From Pseudarthrobacter siccitolerans (lineage in GTDB: Bacteria > Actinomycetota > Actinomycetes > Actinomycetales > Micrococcaceae), in contig NZ_JAUSXB010000001.1 of NCBI RefSeq assembly GCF_030823375.1, positions 3,286,001 to 3,350,000 on the forward strand: a stretch of 64,000 nt of DNA, written 5' to 3'. Shown here in pieces: positions 17,099-24,398 of the stretch; within the stretch, counting starts at the first letter, position 1; every line of letters begins with the position of its first letter. Made by a program: the position numbers and the translations under genes. The notes beneath the pieces are model-generated. The model was not told the DNA's origin and made no database searches. It worked only from the letters and a program-made list of their open reading frames with translations.

Positions 17099-18493
17099 AT
17101 GGCCGGGGAAGCTGCCGGCGCCGTTCCTCCGCTGTACCGCTGCCTGGAGCCGGTGTTCACCGACGCGGGGCTGGTGATGGGTGAGGCGGCCGCTTCCTGG
17201 TCCGGTCCCCGGCGGTGGTGGCGCGGTGCGCTGGACGTAGAAGGCCTGGCACTCGGTTCCGTGGGGGCTGCGGCCGCAGCTTTGAACTTCCTGACAGGAA
17301 GGCGGGGCCGGTTCGGCACCACTGCTGCCCTGGCCGCGGCCGCCTTCGACTCCTACGGCCACCTGCGCATTGACGGGCGTAAGATCCAGGGCTTCGCCCC
17401 GCTGTCCGGCTTCCGGCGTACCCGTGACGGTTGGATCCGGCTCCATGCCAACTACCCGCACCATGTGCAGCGGCTGATGCAGGCGCTGGACGCCACTACG
17501 GCAGACGGGGTGGCTGCAGCCCTCGCCGCCATGTCCTCGCTCGAAGCAGAAGCCGCGATCCAGGCCCGGGGAGGAATCGCCGCCGCCGTTCGAAGCCGGC
17601 AGGAGTGGCTCAACTCAGGCATGGGCAGCGCTGCCCGTACGGGGCCTTGGATCGACCTGCGCCTTGCCGGCAGTGGAAGTGCCGGGCCAAAGCCCAGGCA
17701 CTTGCCCGGGGACGACCCATTCCGCCCCCTGGCCGGAGTGCGGGTGCTGGACTTGACCCGCGTCATTGCCGGACCCGTATCCACCCGGTTGCTGGGGTCG
17801 CTTGGCGCCGACGTCCTGCGGCTTGATCCGCCGGGCCTTCCCGAAATTACCGATCAGTTCGTGGACACAGGGTTTGGCAAGAGAAGCGCAGAGGCGGACC
17901 TGGCAACGCCCGGGAACCGGCACCTGCTGGAACAGTTGCTGGCCACCGCCGATGTTGTCATCACGGGGTACCGCCGCGGCTCCCTGAACCGCTTCGGGCT
18001 GGAACCGGAAATGCTGCTGGCAGTCCGGCCGGAGTTGGTGGTGGTCACGCTGGACAGCTGGGGAATCGCGGGGCCCTGGAGTGGCCTGCGCGGCTTCGAC
18101 AGCATTGTCCAGGCGGCAACCGGAATCGCCGAACTTTACGGGGCAGGGAACCACGACGGCGAGTGGCAGCCGGGTGCGCTGCCTGTCCAGGCCCTGGACC
18201 ATGCCACCGGGTATGGCGTGGCAGCGGCAGCGATCGCCCTGCTCGCCAGGCGCCGGCACAAGGGGCTTGGCGGATCGGCACGGCTGTCCTTGGCCCGCAC
18301 CGCCGAGGAGCTTTTCGCATTGCCCGAACCCGGGCTGCCCCGACCCGAGCTACCCGCACCCGAACTGTGCACCATGGCCAGCACCTACGGGGAGCTGCGC
18401 TACGCGGGGCCGCCCCTCCTGGTGGACGGACAGCCGCTGGACTACCCCGGCCCGCCAGCAGCCTACGGAAGTTCCGCGCTCGCCTGGGCCTGA
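17099..18493 (+). CDS. Family III CoA-transferase-like protein with unusual domain order
   Basis: A 464-residue protein of the CaiB/BaiF superfamily. The usual N-terminal Rossmann region (PLAGVRVLDLTRVIAGPVS) appears only at about residue 215; the candidate catalytic aspartate lies further on in QALDHATGYGVAAAA. The first 200 residues instead resemble the C-terminal half of such enzymes (FRRTRDGWIRLHANYPHH). The order is therefore partial copy plus core, or a permutation. ATG 17099 follows GGGAGG. Donor and acceptor acids are unknown. Confidence 0.75.
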   Translation: MAGEAAGAVPPLYRCLEPVFTDAGLVMGEAAASWSGPRRWWRGALDVEGLALGSVGAAAAALNFLTGRRGRFGTTAALAAAAFDSYGHLRIDGRKIQGFAPLSGFRRTRDGWIRLHANYPHHVQRLMQALDATTADGVAAALAAMSSLEAEAAIQARGGIAAAVRSRQEWLNSGMGSAARTGPWIDLRLAGSGSAGPKPRHLPGDDPFRPLAGVRVLDLTRVIAGPVSTRLLGSLGADVLRLDPPGLPEITDQFVDTGFGKRSAEADLATPGNRHLLEQLLATADVVITGYRRGSLNRFGLEPEMLLAVRPELVVVTLDSWGIAGPWSGLRGFDSIVQAATGIAELYGAGNHDGEWQPGALPVQALDHATGYGVAAAAIALLARRRHKGLGGSARLSLARTAEELFALPEPGLPRPELPAPELCTMASTYGELRYAGPPLLVDGQPLDYPGPPAAYGSSALAWA

Positions 18494-18534
18494 CCGGTTT
18501 TAGGGCCCTGCCGCGCTTGTGATTGAGTGGAGGC

Positions 18535-19020
18535 ATGCTTTTTCCCCGGTCCGGCCAGGCCCCCCAGAGCCTTTCCGCTGCGGCCATGAGTGCCCTCCTG
18601 CTGGCCAGCGCCATGAAACACTTCCGCGAGCCCCGGTTCTACCGCCAGGTGGTGCCGGACTACCTCTGCCTGGAGGACAGGGAAAGCGGTACGGAACCGC
18701 ACCGTCATGGGCCGCTCGCGGTGATGACACGGGAGGAATGGATTGCCGTGAGTGGACTGCTGGAACTGGCGGCCGCCGTCGTAATCCTTGTCCCGCCGGC
18801 GCGCAAGGCAACGGCCACCGCCCTCACCGCCATGTTCGCCGTCTTCCTGGCCGGGCACGTCGACGCCCTCCGGCGGGCCTACAGCCCCGAAGGGACTCCC
18901 GCCGAGCGCACGGTGCACACGCTGCGGCTTCCGCTTCAGGTGCCGCTCATCCTGTGGGCCTGGAGCCTTCGAAAGCCTGCGCTGCGTCCCGGCAAGCCTG
19001 CGCCGGGAGCCTGGACGTGA
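18535..19020 (+). CDS. DoxX-like small integral membrane protein
   Basis: A roughly 161-residue protein with four hydrophobic segments (SAAAMSALLLASAM, WIAVSGLLELAAAVVILV, ALTAMFAVFLAGHV, LPLQVPLILWAWSL) and the DoxX-like spacing of a short polar loop after helix 1. The start is uncertain: ATG 18535 has GGAGG only one base away, and a TTG at 18523 is the alternative. Its stop overlaps the azlC start (GTGA), making a three-gene operon with azlC and azlD. Function unknown. Confidence 0.6.
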   Translation: MLFPRSGQAPQSLSAAAMSALLLASAMKHFREPRFYRQVVPDYLCLEDRESGTEPHRHGPLAVMTREEWIAVSGLLELAAAVVILVPPARKATATALTAMFAVFLAGHVDALRRAYSPEGTPAERTVHTLRLPLQVPLILWAWSLRKPALRPGKPAPGAWT

Positions 19021-19814
19021 AGCTCCTGCAGTCGCCTGCCGTTCGCGTGGGGCTTTCCATCAGTGTTGCCACCGGGCTGTACGGGGTCTCCTTCGGCGCC
19101 TTGTCCGTCACGTCCGGCCTGGACTTTTGGCAGACCATGGCACTGAGCCTGCTGCTGTTCAGCGGCGGGTCGCAATTTGCGTTCATCGGCGTGGTGGGTG
19201 GAGGCGGCTCAGGCATCGCAGCGATGAGCGCGGCCACGCTGCTGGGCATGCGCAACGGAATCTACGGCATGCAGCTCAACGCGCTCCTGCACCCCACCGG
19301 ATGGCGCAAATACGTTGCTGCGCAGGTGACCATCGACGAGTCCACCGCCACCAGCACCGGGCAGACCGATCCCGCTGAACAGCACCGCGGCTTTTGGGCA
19401 GCGGGCCTTGGCATCTACGTGCTCTGGAATCTGTTCACTGCGGTGGGGGCGCTTGCCGGCAGCGGGCTGGGCGACCCGAAGCAATGGGGGCTTGACGGGG
19501 CGGCAGTGGCTGCTTTCCTGGCACTGCTCTGGCCCCGGCTCAAGGGCCGCGAACCGATCGCCATCGCGGTGGTTTGCGCGGTAGCCACGGTGGTGGCGGT
19601 GCCGTTCGTTCCGGCCGGCGTGCCGATCCTGGTGGCAGCCGTGGTGGCGGCGCTGATCGGCTGGTACAGCCACGGGCGCAGCGACGAGGGCCTGGAGCCG
19701 GATGTGGAGCCTTACCGGGAGCACCACCACCGCGGCGCGGATCACCGGCAAGCTGAAGGCCGGCAAGCGGAAGGCCGGGAGCGCGGCCAGGGCGTATCCG
19801 GAGTGGACACATGA
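19017..19814 (+). CDS. azlC: AzlC-family branched-chain amino acid exporter subunit
   Basis: A 265-residue membrane protein. The family signature is the early FGALSVTSGLDFWQTMALSLLLF, here followed by SGGSQFAFIGVVGGG and ATLLGMRNGIYGMQLN. AzlC pairs with the small AzlD to export branched-chain amino acids or analogues. The GTG start at 19017 overlaps the preceding stop (GTGA) and the stop overlaps azlD (ATGA). The last 40 residues form a long, charged, hydrophilic tail that most relatives lack. Confidence 0.9.
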   Translation: MKLLQSPAVRVGLSISVATGLYGVSFGALSVTSGLDFWQTMALSLLLFSGGSQFAFIGVVGGGGSGIAAMSAATLLGMRNGIYGMQLNALLHPTGWRKYVAAQVTIDESTATSTGQTDPAEQHRGFWAAGLGIYVLWNLFTAVGALAGSGLGDPKQWGLDGAAVAAFLALLWPRLKGREPIAIAVVCAVATVVAVPFVPAGVPILVAAVVAALIGWYSHGRSDEGLEPDVEPYREHHHRGADHRQAEGRQAEGRERGQGVSGVDT

Positions 19815-20122
19815 GCCTCTGGATCTGGCTGCTCATTGCGTGCGCCTTGGCCTATGCCTGGAAGCTGATGGGGTACTTTGTCCCGGCCAAGCTTCTCGAG
19901 AACCCGCGGATGTCGAGGGTGGCAGGAACCATGACCATCGGGTTGCTGGCTTCCCTCACCTTGGTGAACGCCGTGGCGTCCGGGCAGTCACTTGCTGCGG
20001 ACGCCCGCCTCGGCGCGCTCGCGGCGGCAGCGATCGCACTCGCGGTGCGGGCGCCGTTCCTGCTGGTGGTGGTGGTGGGTGCGGGAACTGCTGCCGTGCT
20101 CCGGATGCTCGGCTGGAACTGA
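19811..20122 (+). CDS. azlD: AzlD-family small transporter subunit
   Basis: A 103-residue protein with three or four hydrophobic helices (MSLWIWLLIACALAYAWKL at the N-terminus; AALAAAAIALAVRAPFLLVVVVG is its late hydrophobic run, quoted only in part by others of the family). It starts at an ATGA overlap with azlC, the usual arrangement of this two-component exporter. The short length is normal for AzlD. Confidence 0.88.
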   Translation: MSLWIWLLIACALAYAWKLMGYFVPAKLLENPRMSRVAGTMTIGLLASLTLVNAVASGQSLAADARLGALAAAAIALAVRAPFLLVVVVGAGTAAVLRMLGWN

Positions 20123-20218
20123 GCCGGTACCGGGAACGTGACATCAGTCACTACCGTTGGGAGCGGCCAGTTGTAGGATGAAAGCGGCTATGCAGTTGGC
20201 CGCGAATGATTCCTATGA

Positions 20219-20485
20219 ATGGCGACGATGGACAATCAACTGCATGCGGCCGGGGAAAGAGCCGGGCGGCCCCACTTCCACAAGAATGGCCGTCGCCGCG
20301 CAGGGCTTCCAGCCAAACGATTCTTTAAGCGTTTTGCGGGCTTGTCCGATGTTCCTGCCGAAGATCTTGAGGCGCTGTCAGAAAGCCTGCAAAGGGCAAT
20401 GGACCTTGATCCTGCATCCCAGGTTCTGGCGCTGCGGGCCTTGGTGCGTGAAGAGCTCCGGGCCAGGGGCGCGGGCAGCAGCTAA
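20219..20485 (+). CDS. Hypothetical small protein
   Basis: An 88-residue protein with a basic N-terminal half (FHKNGRRRAGLPAKRFFKRF) and an acidic, helical second half (DVPAEDLEALSESLQRAMDLDPASQVLALRA in pattern). I recognise no family. There is no clear ribosome-binding site for ATG 20219; ATG 20228 is an alternative. It is convergent with the next small gene (nine-base gap). Codon pattern in the second half looks coding. Confidence 0.5.
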   Translation: MATMDNQLHAAGERAGRPHFHKNGRRRAGLPAKRFFKRFAGLSDVPAEDLEALSESLQRAMDLDPASQVLALRALVREELRARGAGSS

Positions 20486-20494
20486 GCCGGCCAG

Positions 20495-20734
20495 TCACGC
20501 TACTCCGTGCGCAGCGCCTTCGCTCGAATTTGAACCGACCGGATCGGATCGGCGCGCGCTTTCTTCAACGGCCATCTCATACCAGGCCTGCGCGCCGTAT
20601 TCCGGTTCGGGAGTATCCAGGTTCTGGAAAAGGGCATCCAGCAGTTTTGCCAGTTCCTCCGCCGGCAGGGTGGGAAGAACTTCCTCTGGACCGCGCGGAT
20701 CGGTGATGTAGTGCAGAAGCCTGGAACTGTTCAT
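20495..20734 (-). CDS. Hypothetical small acidic protein
   Basis: A 79-residue protein starting MNSSRLLHYITDPRGPEEV, with a helical LPAEELAKLLDALFQNLD and an acidic tail. I recognise no domain. Its own ATG has no Shine-Dalgarno, but it overlaps (TGATG) the stop of a 13-codon open frame that does have one, so its translation may depend on that upstream frame. Confidence 0.55.
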   Translation of the reverse strand: MNSSRLLHYITDPRGPEEVLPTLPAEELAKLLDALFQNLDTPEPEYGAQAWYEMAVEESARRSDPVGSNSSEGAAHGVA

Positions 20735-20775
20735 CACGATGCGGCCATCGGCCGGAGGTGCACGAACTGGGGCAT
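20734..20775 (-). CDS. Possible 13-residue leader peptide
   Basis: AAGGAG sits six bases before an ATG at 20775 that opens a short frame, MPQFVHLRPMAAS, whose TGA overlaps the ATG of the downstream hypothetical gene. This is the geometry of translational coupling or of a leader peptide. A frameshifted gene start is the alternative explanation. Confidence 0.4.
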   Translation of the reverse strand: MPQFVHLRPMAAS

Positions 20776-20936
20776 GGATGGCTCCTTCTCGAACGAACAG
20801 AGAGGCTGGCTGCGTAACCCACTTGAAGTGTATTGCACCGACCCGGCGCCCACAATGGGGGAATCTGCCGCCCAAATCACGCTGCCCGGGCTCGTTTGAG
20901 CTGCCTGTCCGGAGTTATTTCCCAGGTGCAGGCCTG

Positions 20937-21566
20937 TCAGGGGAGCGGCGGCAGGGGAGCAGCAGGCACCGGCACATGGGCAGGGAGCGGGCGGCTGGGC
21001 CTGACAGTCCTGATGGCGTCCTCCACGAGGGCCAGGGGCCTGCGCCACGCATCGGATCCCGGTTCCATGGTGTCCACAACTCCAATGAGCATCGCCAGCA
21101 GCCGGAACATGTCCGTCATGGAGATGTCCTCGCGCAGGCTTCCCTGGCCTTGCCCGCGCACCAGCAGCACGCTGATCGATTCCATCAGTGAGCCCGTAAT
21201 GCCGGTCAGCAGTTCCCTGCGGCCGGCAACGGCCCCGAGGAGGTTTGCGTCGTCGCTGGCGGCAGCCATCAGGGCTTCCAGGACCCGCAGCAGCCCCGCG
21301 GCGGCGTCGATATCTGCCAGGGCGCCGTCCACCACAGGATCAACGCTGAGCCGGAGCTGCCGGTTGAGGGCTGCAAGGACCAGCTCCTCCTTGTCCGAAA
21401 AGTTCCGGAACAGCGTGGCGGGCCCCACCCCTGCCGTTGCTGCGATGGTCTGGAGGGGAACATCCGGGCCGAACTCGCGGAAGCATTGGCGCGCCGCCGT
21501 GATGATCTTGTCCACGTTCCGCGCTGCGTCGGCGCGGAGGGGCTTGCGGGCGACTGCGAGGCTCAT
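20937..21566 (-). CDS. TetR/AcrR-family transcriptional regulator
   Basis: A 209-residue repressor. The N-terminal helix-turn-helix is near residues 18-65 (IITAARQCFREFG, then TIAATAGVGPATLFRNFSDK). The C-terminal ligand domain has helices typical of the SACE_7040/TetR_C_11-like group, and the tail is Pro-rich (LPAHVPVPAAPLPPLP). The controlled gene is not obvious: neighbours are small hypothetical genes on one side and the divergent thiamine-binding protein gene on the other. Confidence 0.88.
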   Translation of the reverse strand: MSLAVARKPLRADAARNVDKIITAARQCFREFGPDVPLQTIAATAGVGPATLFRNFSDKEELVLAALNRQLRLSVDPVVDGALADIDAAAGLLRVLEALMAAASDDANLLGAVAGRRELLTGITGSLMESISVLLVRGQGQGSLREDISMTDMFRLLAMLIGVVDTMEPGSDAWRRPLALVEDAIRTVRPSRPLPAHVPVPAAPLPPLP

Positions 21567-21686
21567 GCCAAAAGGTTAGCAACGGAGGTCCTGCCGTTCA
21601 CCGTTACTGGAGGGTAGGGGGTTTTGTGACGGCGGCAGCGGTACGTTCCGCCTGCGTCCGCTCCTCCGCCATGGGACACTGGCCCT

Positions 21687-22013
21687 ATGCTGCTTGCCTT
21701 TTCCGTTGCCCCCTCCGGTACCCCCGCTGAAGGTTCCCGGCCCGTGGACGCGTCCGTTCACGACGCCGTCGCCGCCGCGGTGAAAATCGTCAGGGATTCA
21801 GGCCTGCCCAACACAACAGACTCAATGTTCACCACCATTGAGGGTGAATGGGATGAAGTTTTCGACGTCGTGAAGCGGGCAACGGAGGCGGTGGGCCGCT
21901 ACGGCAGCCGCGTATCCCTGGTCATCAAGGCCGACATCAGGCCCGGGTATTCAGGTGAGTTGACGGCCAAGGTGGACCGGCTGGAAGAAGCACTCGCCCA
22001 GGACGCTTCTTAA
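21687..22013 (+). CDS. MTH1187/YkoF-type thiamine-binding protein
   Basis: A 108-residue single-domain protein of the former DUF77 family. It opens with MLLAFSVAPSG and has the later motif FTTIEGEWDEVFDVVKRA plus RVSLVIKADIRPG, all characteristic. Family members form tetramers that bind thiamine or hydroxymethylpyrimidine. No THI-box riboswitch is visible in the 120 bp upstream. The O-methyltransferase gene follows after about 80 bp. Confidence 0.85.
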   Translation: MLLAFSVAPSGTPAEGSRPVDASVHDAVAAAVKIVRDSGLPNTTDSMFTTIEGEWDEVFDVVKRATEAVGRYGSRVSLVIKADIRPGYSGELTAKVDRLEEALAQDAS

Positions 22014-22090
22014 GGCTCGTGCCCGTTGGCACCGGCTCCCCGCTGTCTAAATCTCTGGACCCGCGGGGAGCCCCGTGCCAGACTGTGCCC

Positions 22091-22768
22091 ATGTTCGAGC
22101 ACAAGCCCCGGCCGGAGTGGATCGCCACCGAAAAGTTCCTGTCCGACGTCGTGGTCCATCCTGATCCGGCCCTGCTCCAGGCGGTGCAGTCCGCCGCTGA
22201 GGCCGGCATGCCGCCCATCGAGGTGGCGCCCAACGCAGGCAAACTCCTGAAGCTCCTGGTGCAGCTGTCCGGCGCCCGCAGGGTTTTGGAGATAGGCACG
22301 CTGGCGGGCTTCAGCACCATCTGGATGGGGCAGGGGCTGCCCGACGACGGCACGCTGGTGACGTGCGAATTCCTCCCTAAGCACGCTGAAGTAGCGTGGG
22401 CAAATATTGACTTCGCCGGGCTGGGACAGAAGGTGGAGATCCGGCTGGGACCTGCCCTGGACACGCTCGCCGCGCTGGCCGAGGAGGACCGGGACCCCTT
22501 CGACTTCATCTTCATTGACGCCGACAAGGAGAACAACAGCCACTACCTGGACTGGGCGGTGCGGCTCGGCCGGCCGGGCAGCACGGTGGTGCTGGACAAC
22601 ACCATCTGGGAGGGCGCGGTCCTGGACCCTGGCATGGATCCTGTTAACGCACCGGGGATCCTCGATGCCCTTAAGCTGCTGGGCGGGCACCCCCGTCTCG
22701 ACGCCACCGTTATTCAGACCGTGGGCTCCAAAGGCTGGGACGGATTCGCGCTGGCGCGGATAAAGTAG
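22091..22768 (+). CDS. Class I O-methyltransferase, metal-dependent (catechol/caffeoyl type)
   Basis: A 225-residue Methyltransf_3 protein. The SAM motif is VLEIGTLAGFSTIWMG; the divalent-metal residues are in FIFIDADKENN and VVLDNTIWEGAV. The family methylates catechols and other vicinal hydroxyls with Mg2+. ATG 22091 is preferred because MFEHKPRPEW matches the family's N-terminal helix and the upstream extension is non-homologous. Cytoplasmic; substrate unknown. Confidence 0.9.
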   Translation: MFEHKPRPEWIATEKFLSDVVVHPDPALLQAVQSAAEAGMPPIEVAPNAGKLLKLLVQLSGARRVLEIGTLAGFSTIWMGQGLPDDGTLVTCEFLPKHAEVAWANIDFAGLGQKVEIRLGPALDTLAALAEEDRDPFDFIFIDADKENNSHYLDWAVRLGRPGSTVVLDNTIWEGAVLDPGMDPVNAPGILDALKLLGGHPRLDATVIQTVGSKGWDGFALARIK

Positions 22769-22805
22769 GACGCTCCCCGGCATCCAAATGTCCGGGCCTC
22801 CATTA

Positions 22806-22828
22806 ACTGCTAAGTATGCTTATAGTAA
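22806..22828. promoter_or_regulatory. TAAGCATGCTTA-like element upstream of dps, copy 2
   Basis: ACTGCTAAGTATGCTTATAG contains a near-palindrome around TAAGTATGCTTA, 46 to 68 bp before the dps start. It is the closest of the copies to the inferred palindromic core. Confidence 0.45.
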
Positions 22829-22873
22829 TTGCCCGGTTGATCGGCAGCCGGATACGCAGCTTAGTGGAGGAAA

Positions 22874-23350
22874 ATGATGAAAGCATCGCCCACCCTTGCC
22901 AGTAACCTGCAAATGGTGCTCACTGACCTCATTGAGTTGCACCTGCAGGGAAAGCAGGCCCACTGGAACCTTGTGGGCACCAACTTCCGCGACCTTCACC
23001 TGCAGCTGGACGAAATTATTGCCGCTGCCCGGCTGTTTGCCGATCAGGCAGCCGAACGAATGAGGGCCCTTCACGCCCTGCCGGACGGCCGCAGCAGCAC
23101 TGTCTCTTCCGGCAGCCGACTGGAGGAATTCCCACAGGGGCTGACCAGCACGAAGGACACCGTCAAGCTGATCACCGGGCGGCTGGAGCGGACTGTCCAG
23201 ACCATGAGGGATGTCCACGACGAAGTGGATGAGGAAGATCCCACCAGCGCTGACCTGCTGCATGCTGCCATCGAGCGCCTGGAACAGCTGGCCTGGATGG
23301 TCAATGCCGAAACCATGGCTGCCACGGCTTCGGTTACCGAACCCGCCTAG
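22874..23350 (+). CDS. dps: Dps-family DNA-protection/ferritin-like protein
   Basis: A 158-residue ferritin-like protein. Dps dodecamers oxidise iron with peroxide and shield DNA in stationary phase. The inter-subunit ferroxidase residues are visible in GKQAHWNLVGTNFRDLHLQLDEI (His, then Asp/Glu), and AADQAAERMRAL-type helices follow. GGAGG lies three bases before ATG 22874 and six before ATG 22877, so 22877 may be the real start. The short tail lacks a Lys-rich DNA-binding extension. A bidirectional hairpin lies downstream. Confidence 0.9.
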   Translation: MMKASPTLASNLQMVLTDLIELHLQGKQAHWNLVGTNFRDLHLQLDEIIAAARLFADQAAERMRALHALPDGRSSTVSSGSRLEEFPQGLTSTKDTVKLITGRLERTVQTMRDVHDEVDEEDPTSADLLHAAIERLEQLAWMVNAETMAATASVTEPA

Positions 23351-23428
23351 CGGATTTTCGCTTAAGCGGGCGGGGAATTGAAGCCGGCCGTTCACTCGAA
23401 GCCGGCAGCGGACTGGAGCGGTGAGGAC

Positions 23429-23468
23429 AAAAAGGGGGCTGCTGCGGAATTCGCAGCAGCCCCTTTTC
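23429..23468. terminator. Bidirectional rho-independent terminator between dps and csbD
   Basis: AAAAAGGGGGCTGCTGCG pairs with CGCAGCAGCCCCTTTT around a GAATT loop, giving a long GC stem flanked by A-run and T-run. It serves both convergent genes. Confidence 0.88.
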
Positions 23469-23489
23469 CAAAGCCGGATTATCGGGGAC

Positions 23490-23666
23490 CTAATCCTTCT
23501 TGAAAGCGTCCTTGATTTTTTCGCCGGCCTGCTTCAAATCGGCCTTGGACTGGTCCATTTGACCTTCAGCGCGCAGGCTTTCGTCGCCCTTGGCCGCACC
23601 TGCAGTTTCTTTGGCTTTGCCGCCCATCTTTTCCGCGGCATTATCGATCTTGTCATCCAAACCCAT
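23490..23666 (-). CDS. CsbD-family stress protein
   Basis: A 58-residue hydrophilic, Lys/Ala-rich protein. It begins MGLDDKIDNAAEKMGGKAKE, continues with GDESLRAEGQMDQSKADLK and ends AGEKIKDAFKKD, the classic CsbD layout. CsbD proteins are induced by general stress in Gram-positive bacteria; the molecular role is unknown. GGGAG lies about eight bases before the ATG. Neighbours (Dps, DUF3618, YihY) are also stress or envelope genes. Confidence 0.92.
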   Translation of the reverse strand: MGLDDKIDNAAEKMGGKAKETAGAAKGDESLRAEGQMDQSKADLKQAGEKIKDAFKKD

Positions 23667-23767
23667 GGTGATTCTCCCTTCGGCTGGTGGCCGGCGGACG
23701 ATAATGCGCCGGTCATGCCTTTATGCTAACCAGCCAAAGGCGCCTTCAACAGGGTATGGAAAAGAAC

Positions 23768-24025
23768 TCAGACCAGATCGGGCGCGCTGGCCACGATGTA
23801 GTCGGCGGCGGCGGGACCCGTCATGGACAAGTTGTTGCTGTCCGGATTGATCCCCTGGGCCTGCAGTGCCTCCCACAAGGCTTCCGGGGCCTGCAGTTGC
23901 TCTTTCCCGAGCAGGCACCAACTGGTGTAAAGCCCATAGAGCTCGTCACGGCGGAGGCCCAGCCCGGGCTCCCTGTCCGCGACGACGGCTTCAGCAATAA
24001 ATTGTTCAAAATGGGTGGCAGGCAT
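23768..24025 (-). CDS. Hypothetical protein with primase-C-terminal-like motif
   Basis: An 85-residue soluble protein. The stretch LRRDELYGLYTSWCLLGKE resembles the small winged-helix domain found at the C-terminus of phage primases, and the rest (EALWEALQAQGINPDSNNLS) could be its second half. It is free-standing here with no phage genes nearby, so it may be a stand-alone DNA-binding domain or a remnant. Weak assignment. Confidence 0.5.
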   Translation of the reverse strand: MPATHFEQFIAEAVVADREPGLGLRRDELYGLYTSWCLLGKEQLQAPEALWEALQAQGINPDSNNLSMTGPAAADYIVASAPDLV

Positions 24026-24398
24026 GTTCGCTCATTCGGGCTCGACCGTGTTGCCGCCGTATCTGCTTCAGCGGCCCTGCGCGGCCCCGGGGGGTGCCGA
24101 GCAGAGTACACATGAAACTATGGCAGGGTGGCTCACTTTGTCCAGTCGCGCGTCTATTCCCGGGATCGCGTCTATTCCCGGAATCGAGGGGGCCGACGGC
24201 GACTGGGGGGACTGGCCTCGGTCTCAGAAGAGGCCATCTCACCGCCGGCCCCGCCTTGTCCCCGGACCACCTTGTTGACCCGGGAAACTTCAACAGAACC
24301 TCTACAACAATTTTCCCCCATCTTGAAGGTCCTGCCTAGCCCCCGGGAACGACGCCCCGCGCCCGCCGTCCGTCGCTTGCATGAGGGCCGGCTGCCGC
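24026..24398. other. Intergenic region with an 18-bp tandem repeat
   Basis: A 373-bp stretch between the small hypothetical gene and the YihY gene. Open frames here have no recognisable product. At 24150-24185 an 18-bp unit (GCGTCTATTCCCGGGATC) is repeated in tandem with one mismatch. Nothing else is recognised. Confidence 0.5.
24150..24185. repeat. Two-copy 18-bp tandem repeat
   Basis: GCGTCTATTCCCGGGATC (24150-24167) is followed directly by GCGTCTATTCCCGGAATC (24168-24185). Only one base differs. Confidence 0.85.

Noticed and set aside
21567..21686. THI-box riboswitch before the thiamine-binding protein gene
   Set aside because: The 120 bp gap lacks the conserved CTGAGA-type core and is too short once the promoter is allowed for.
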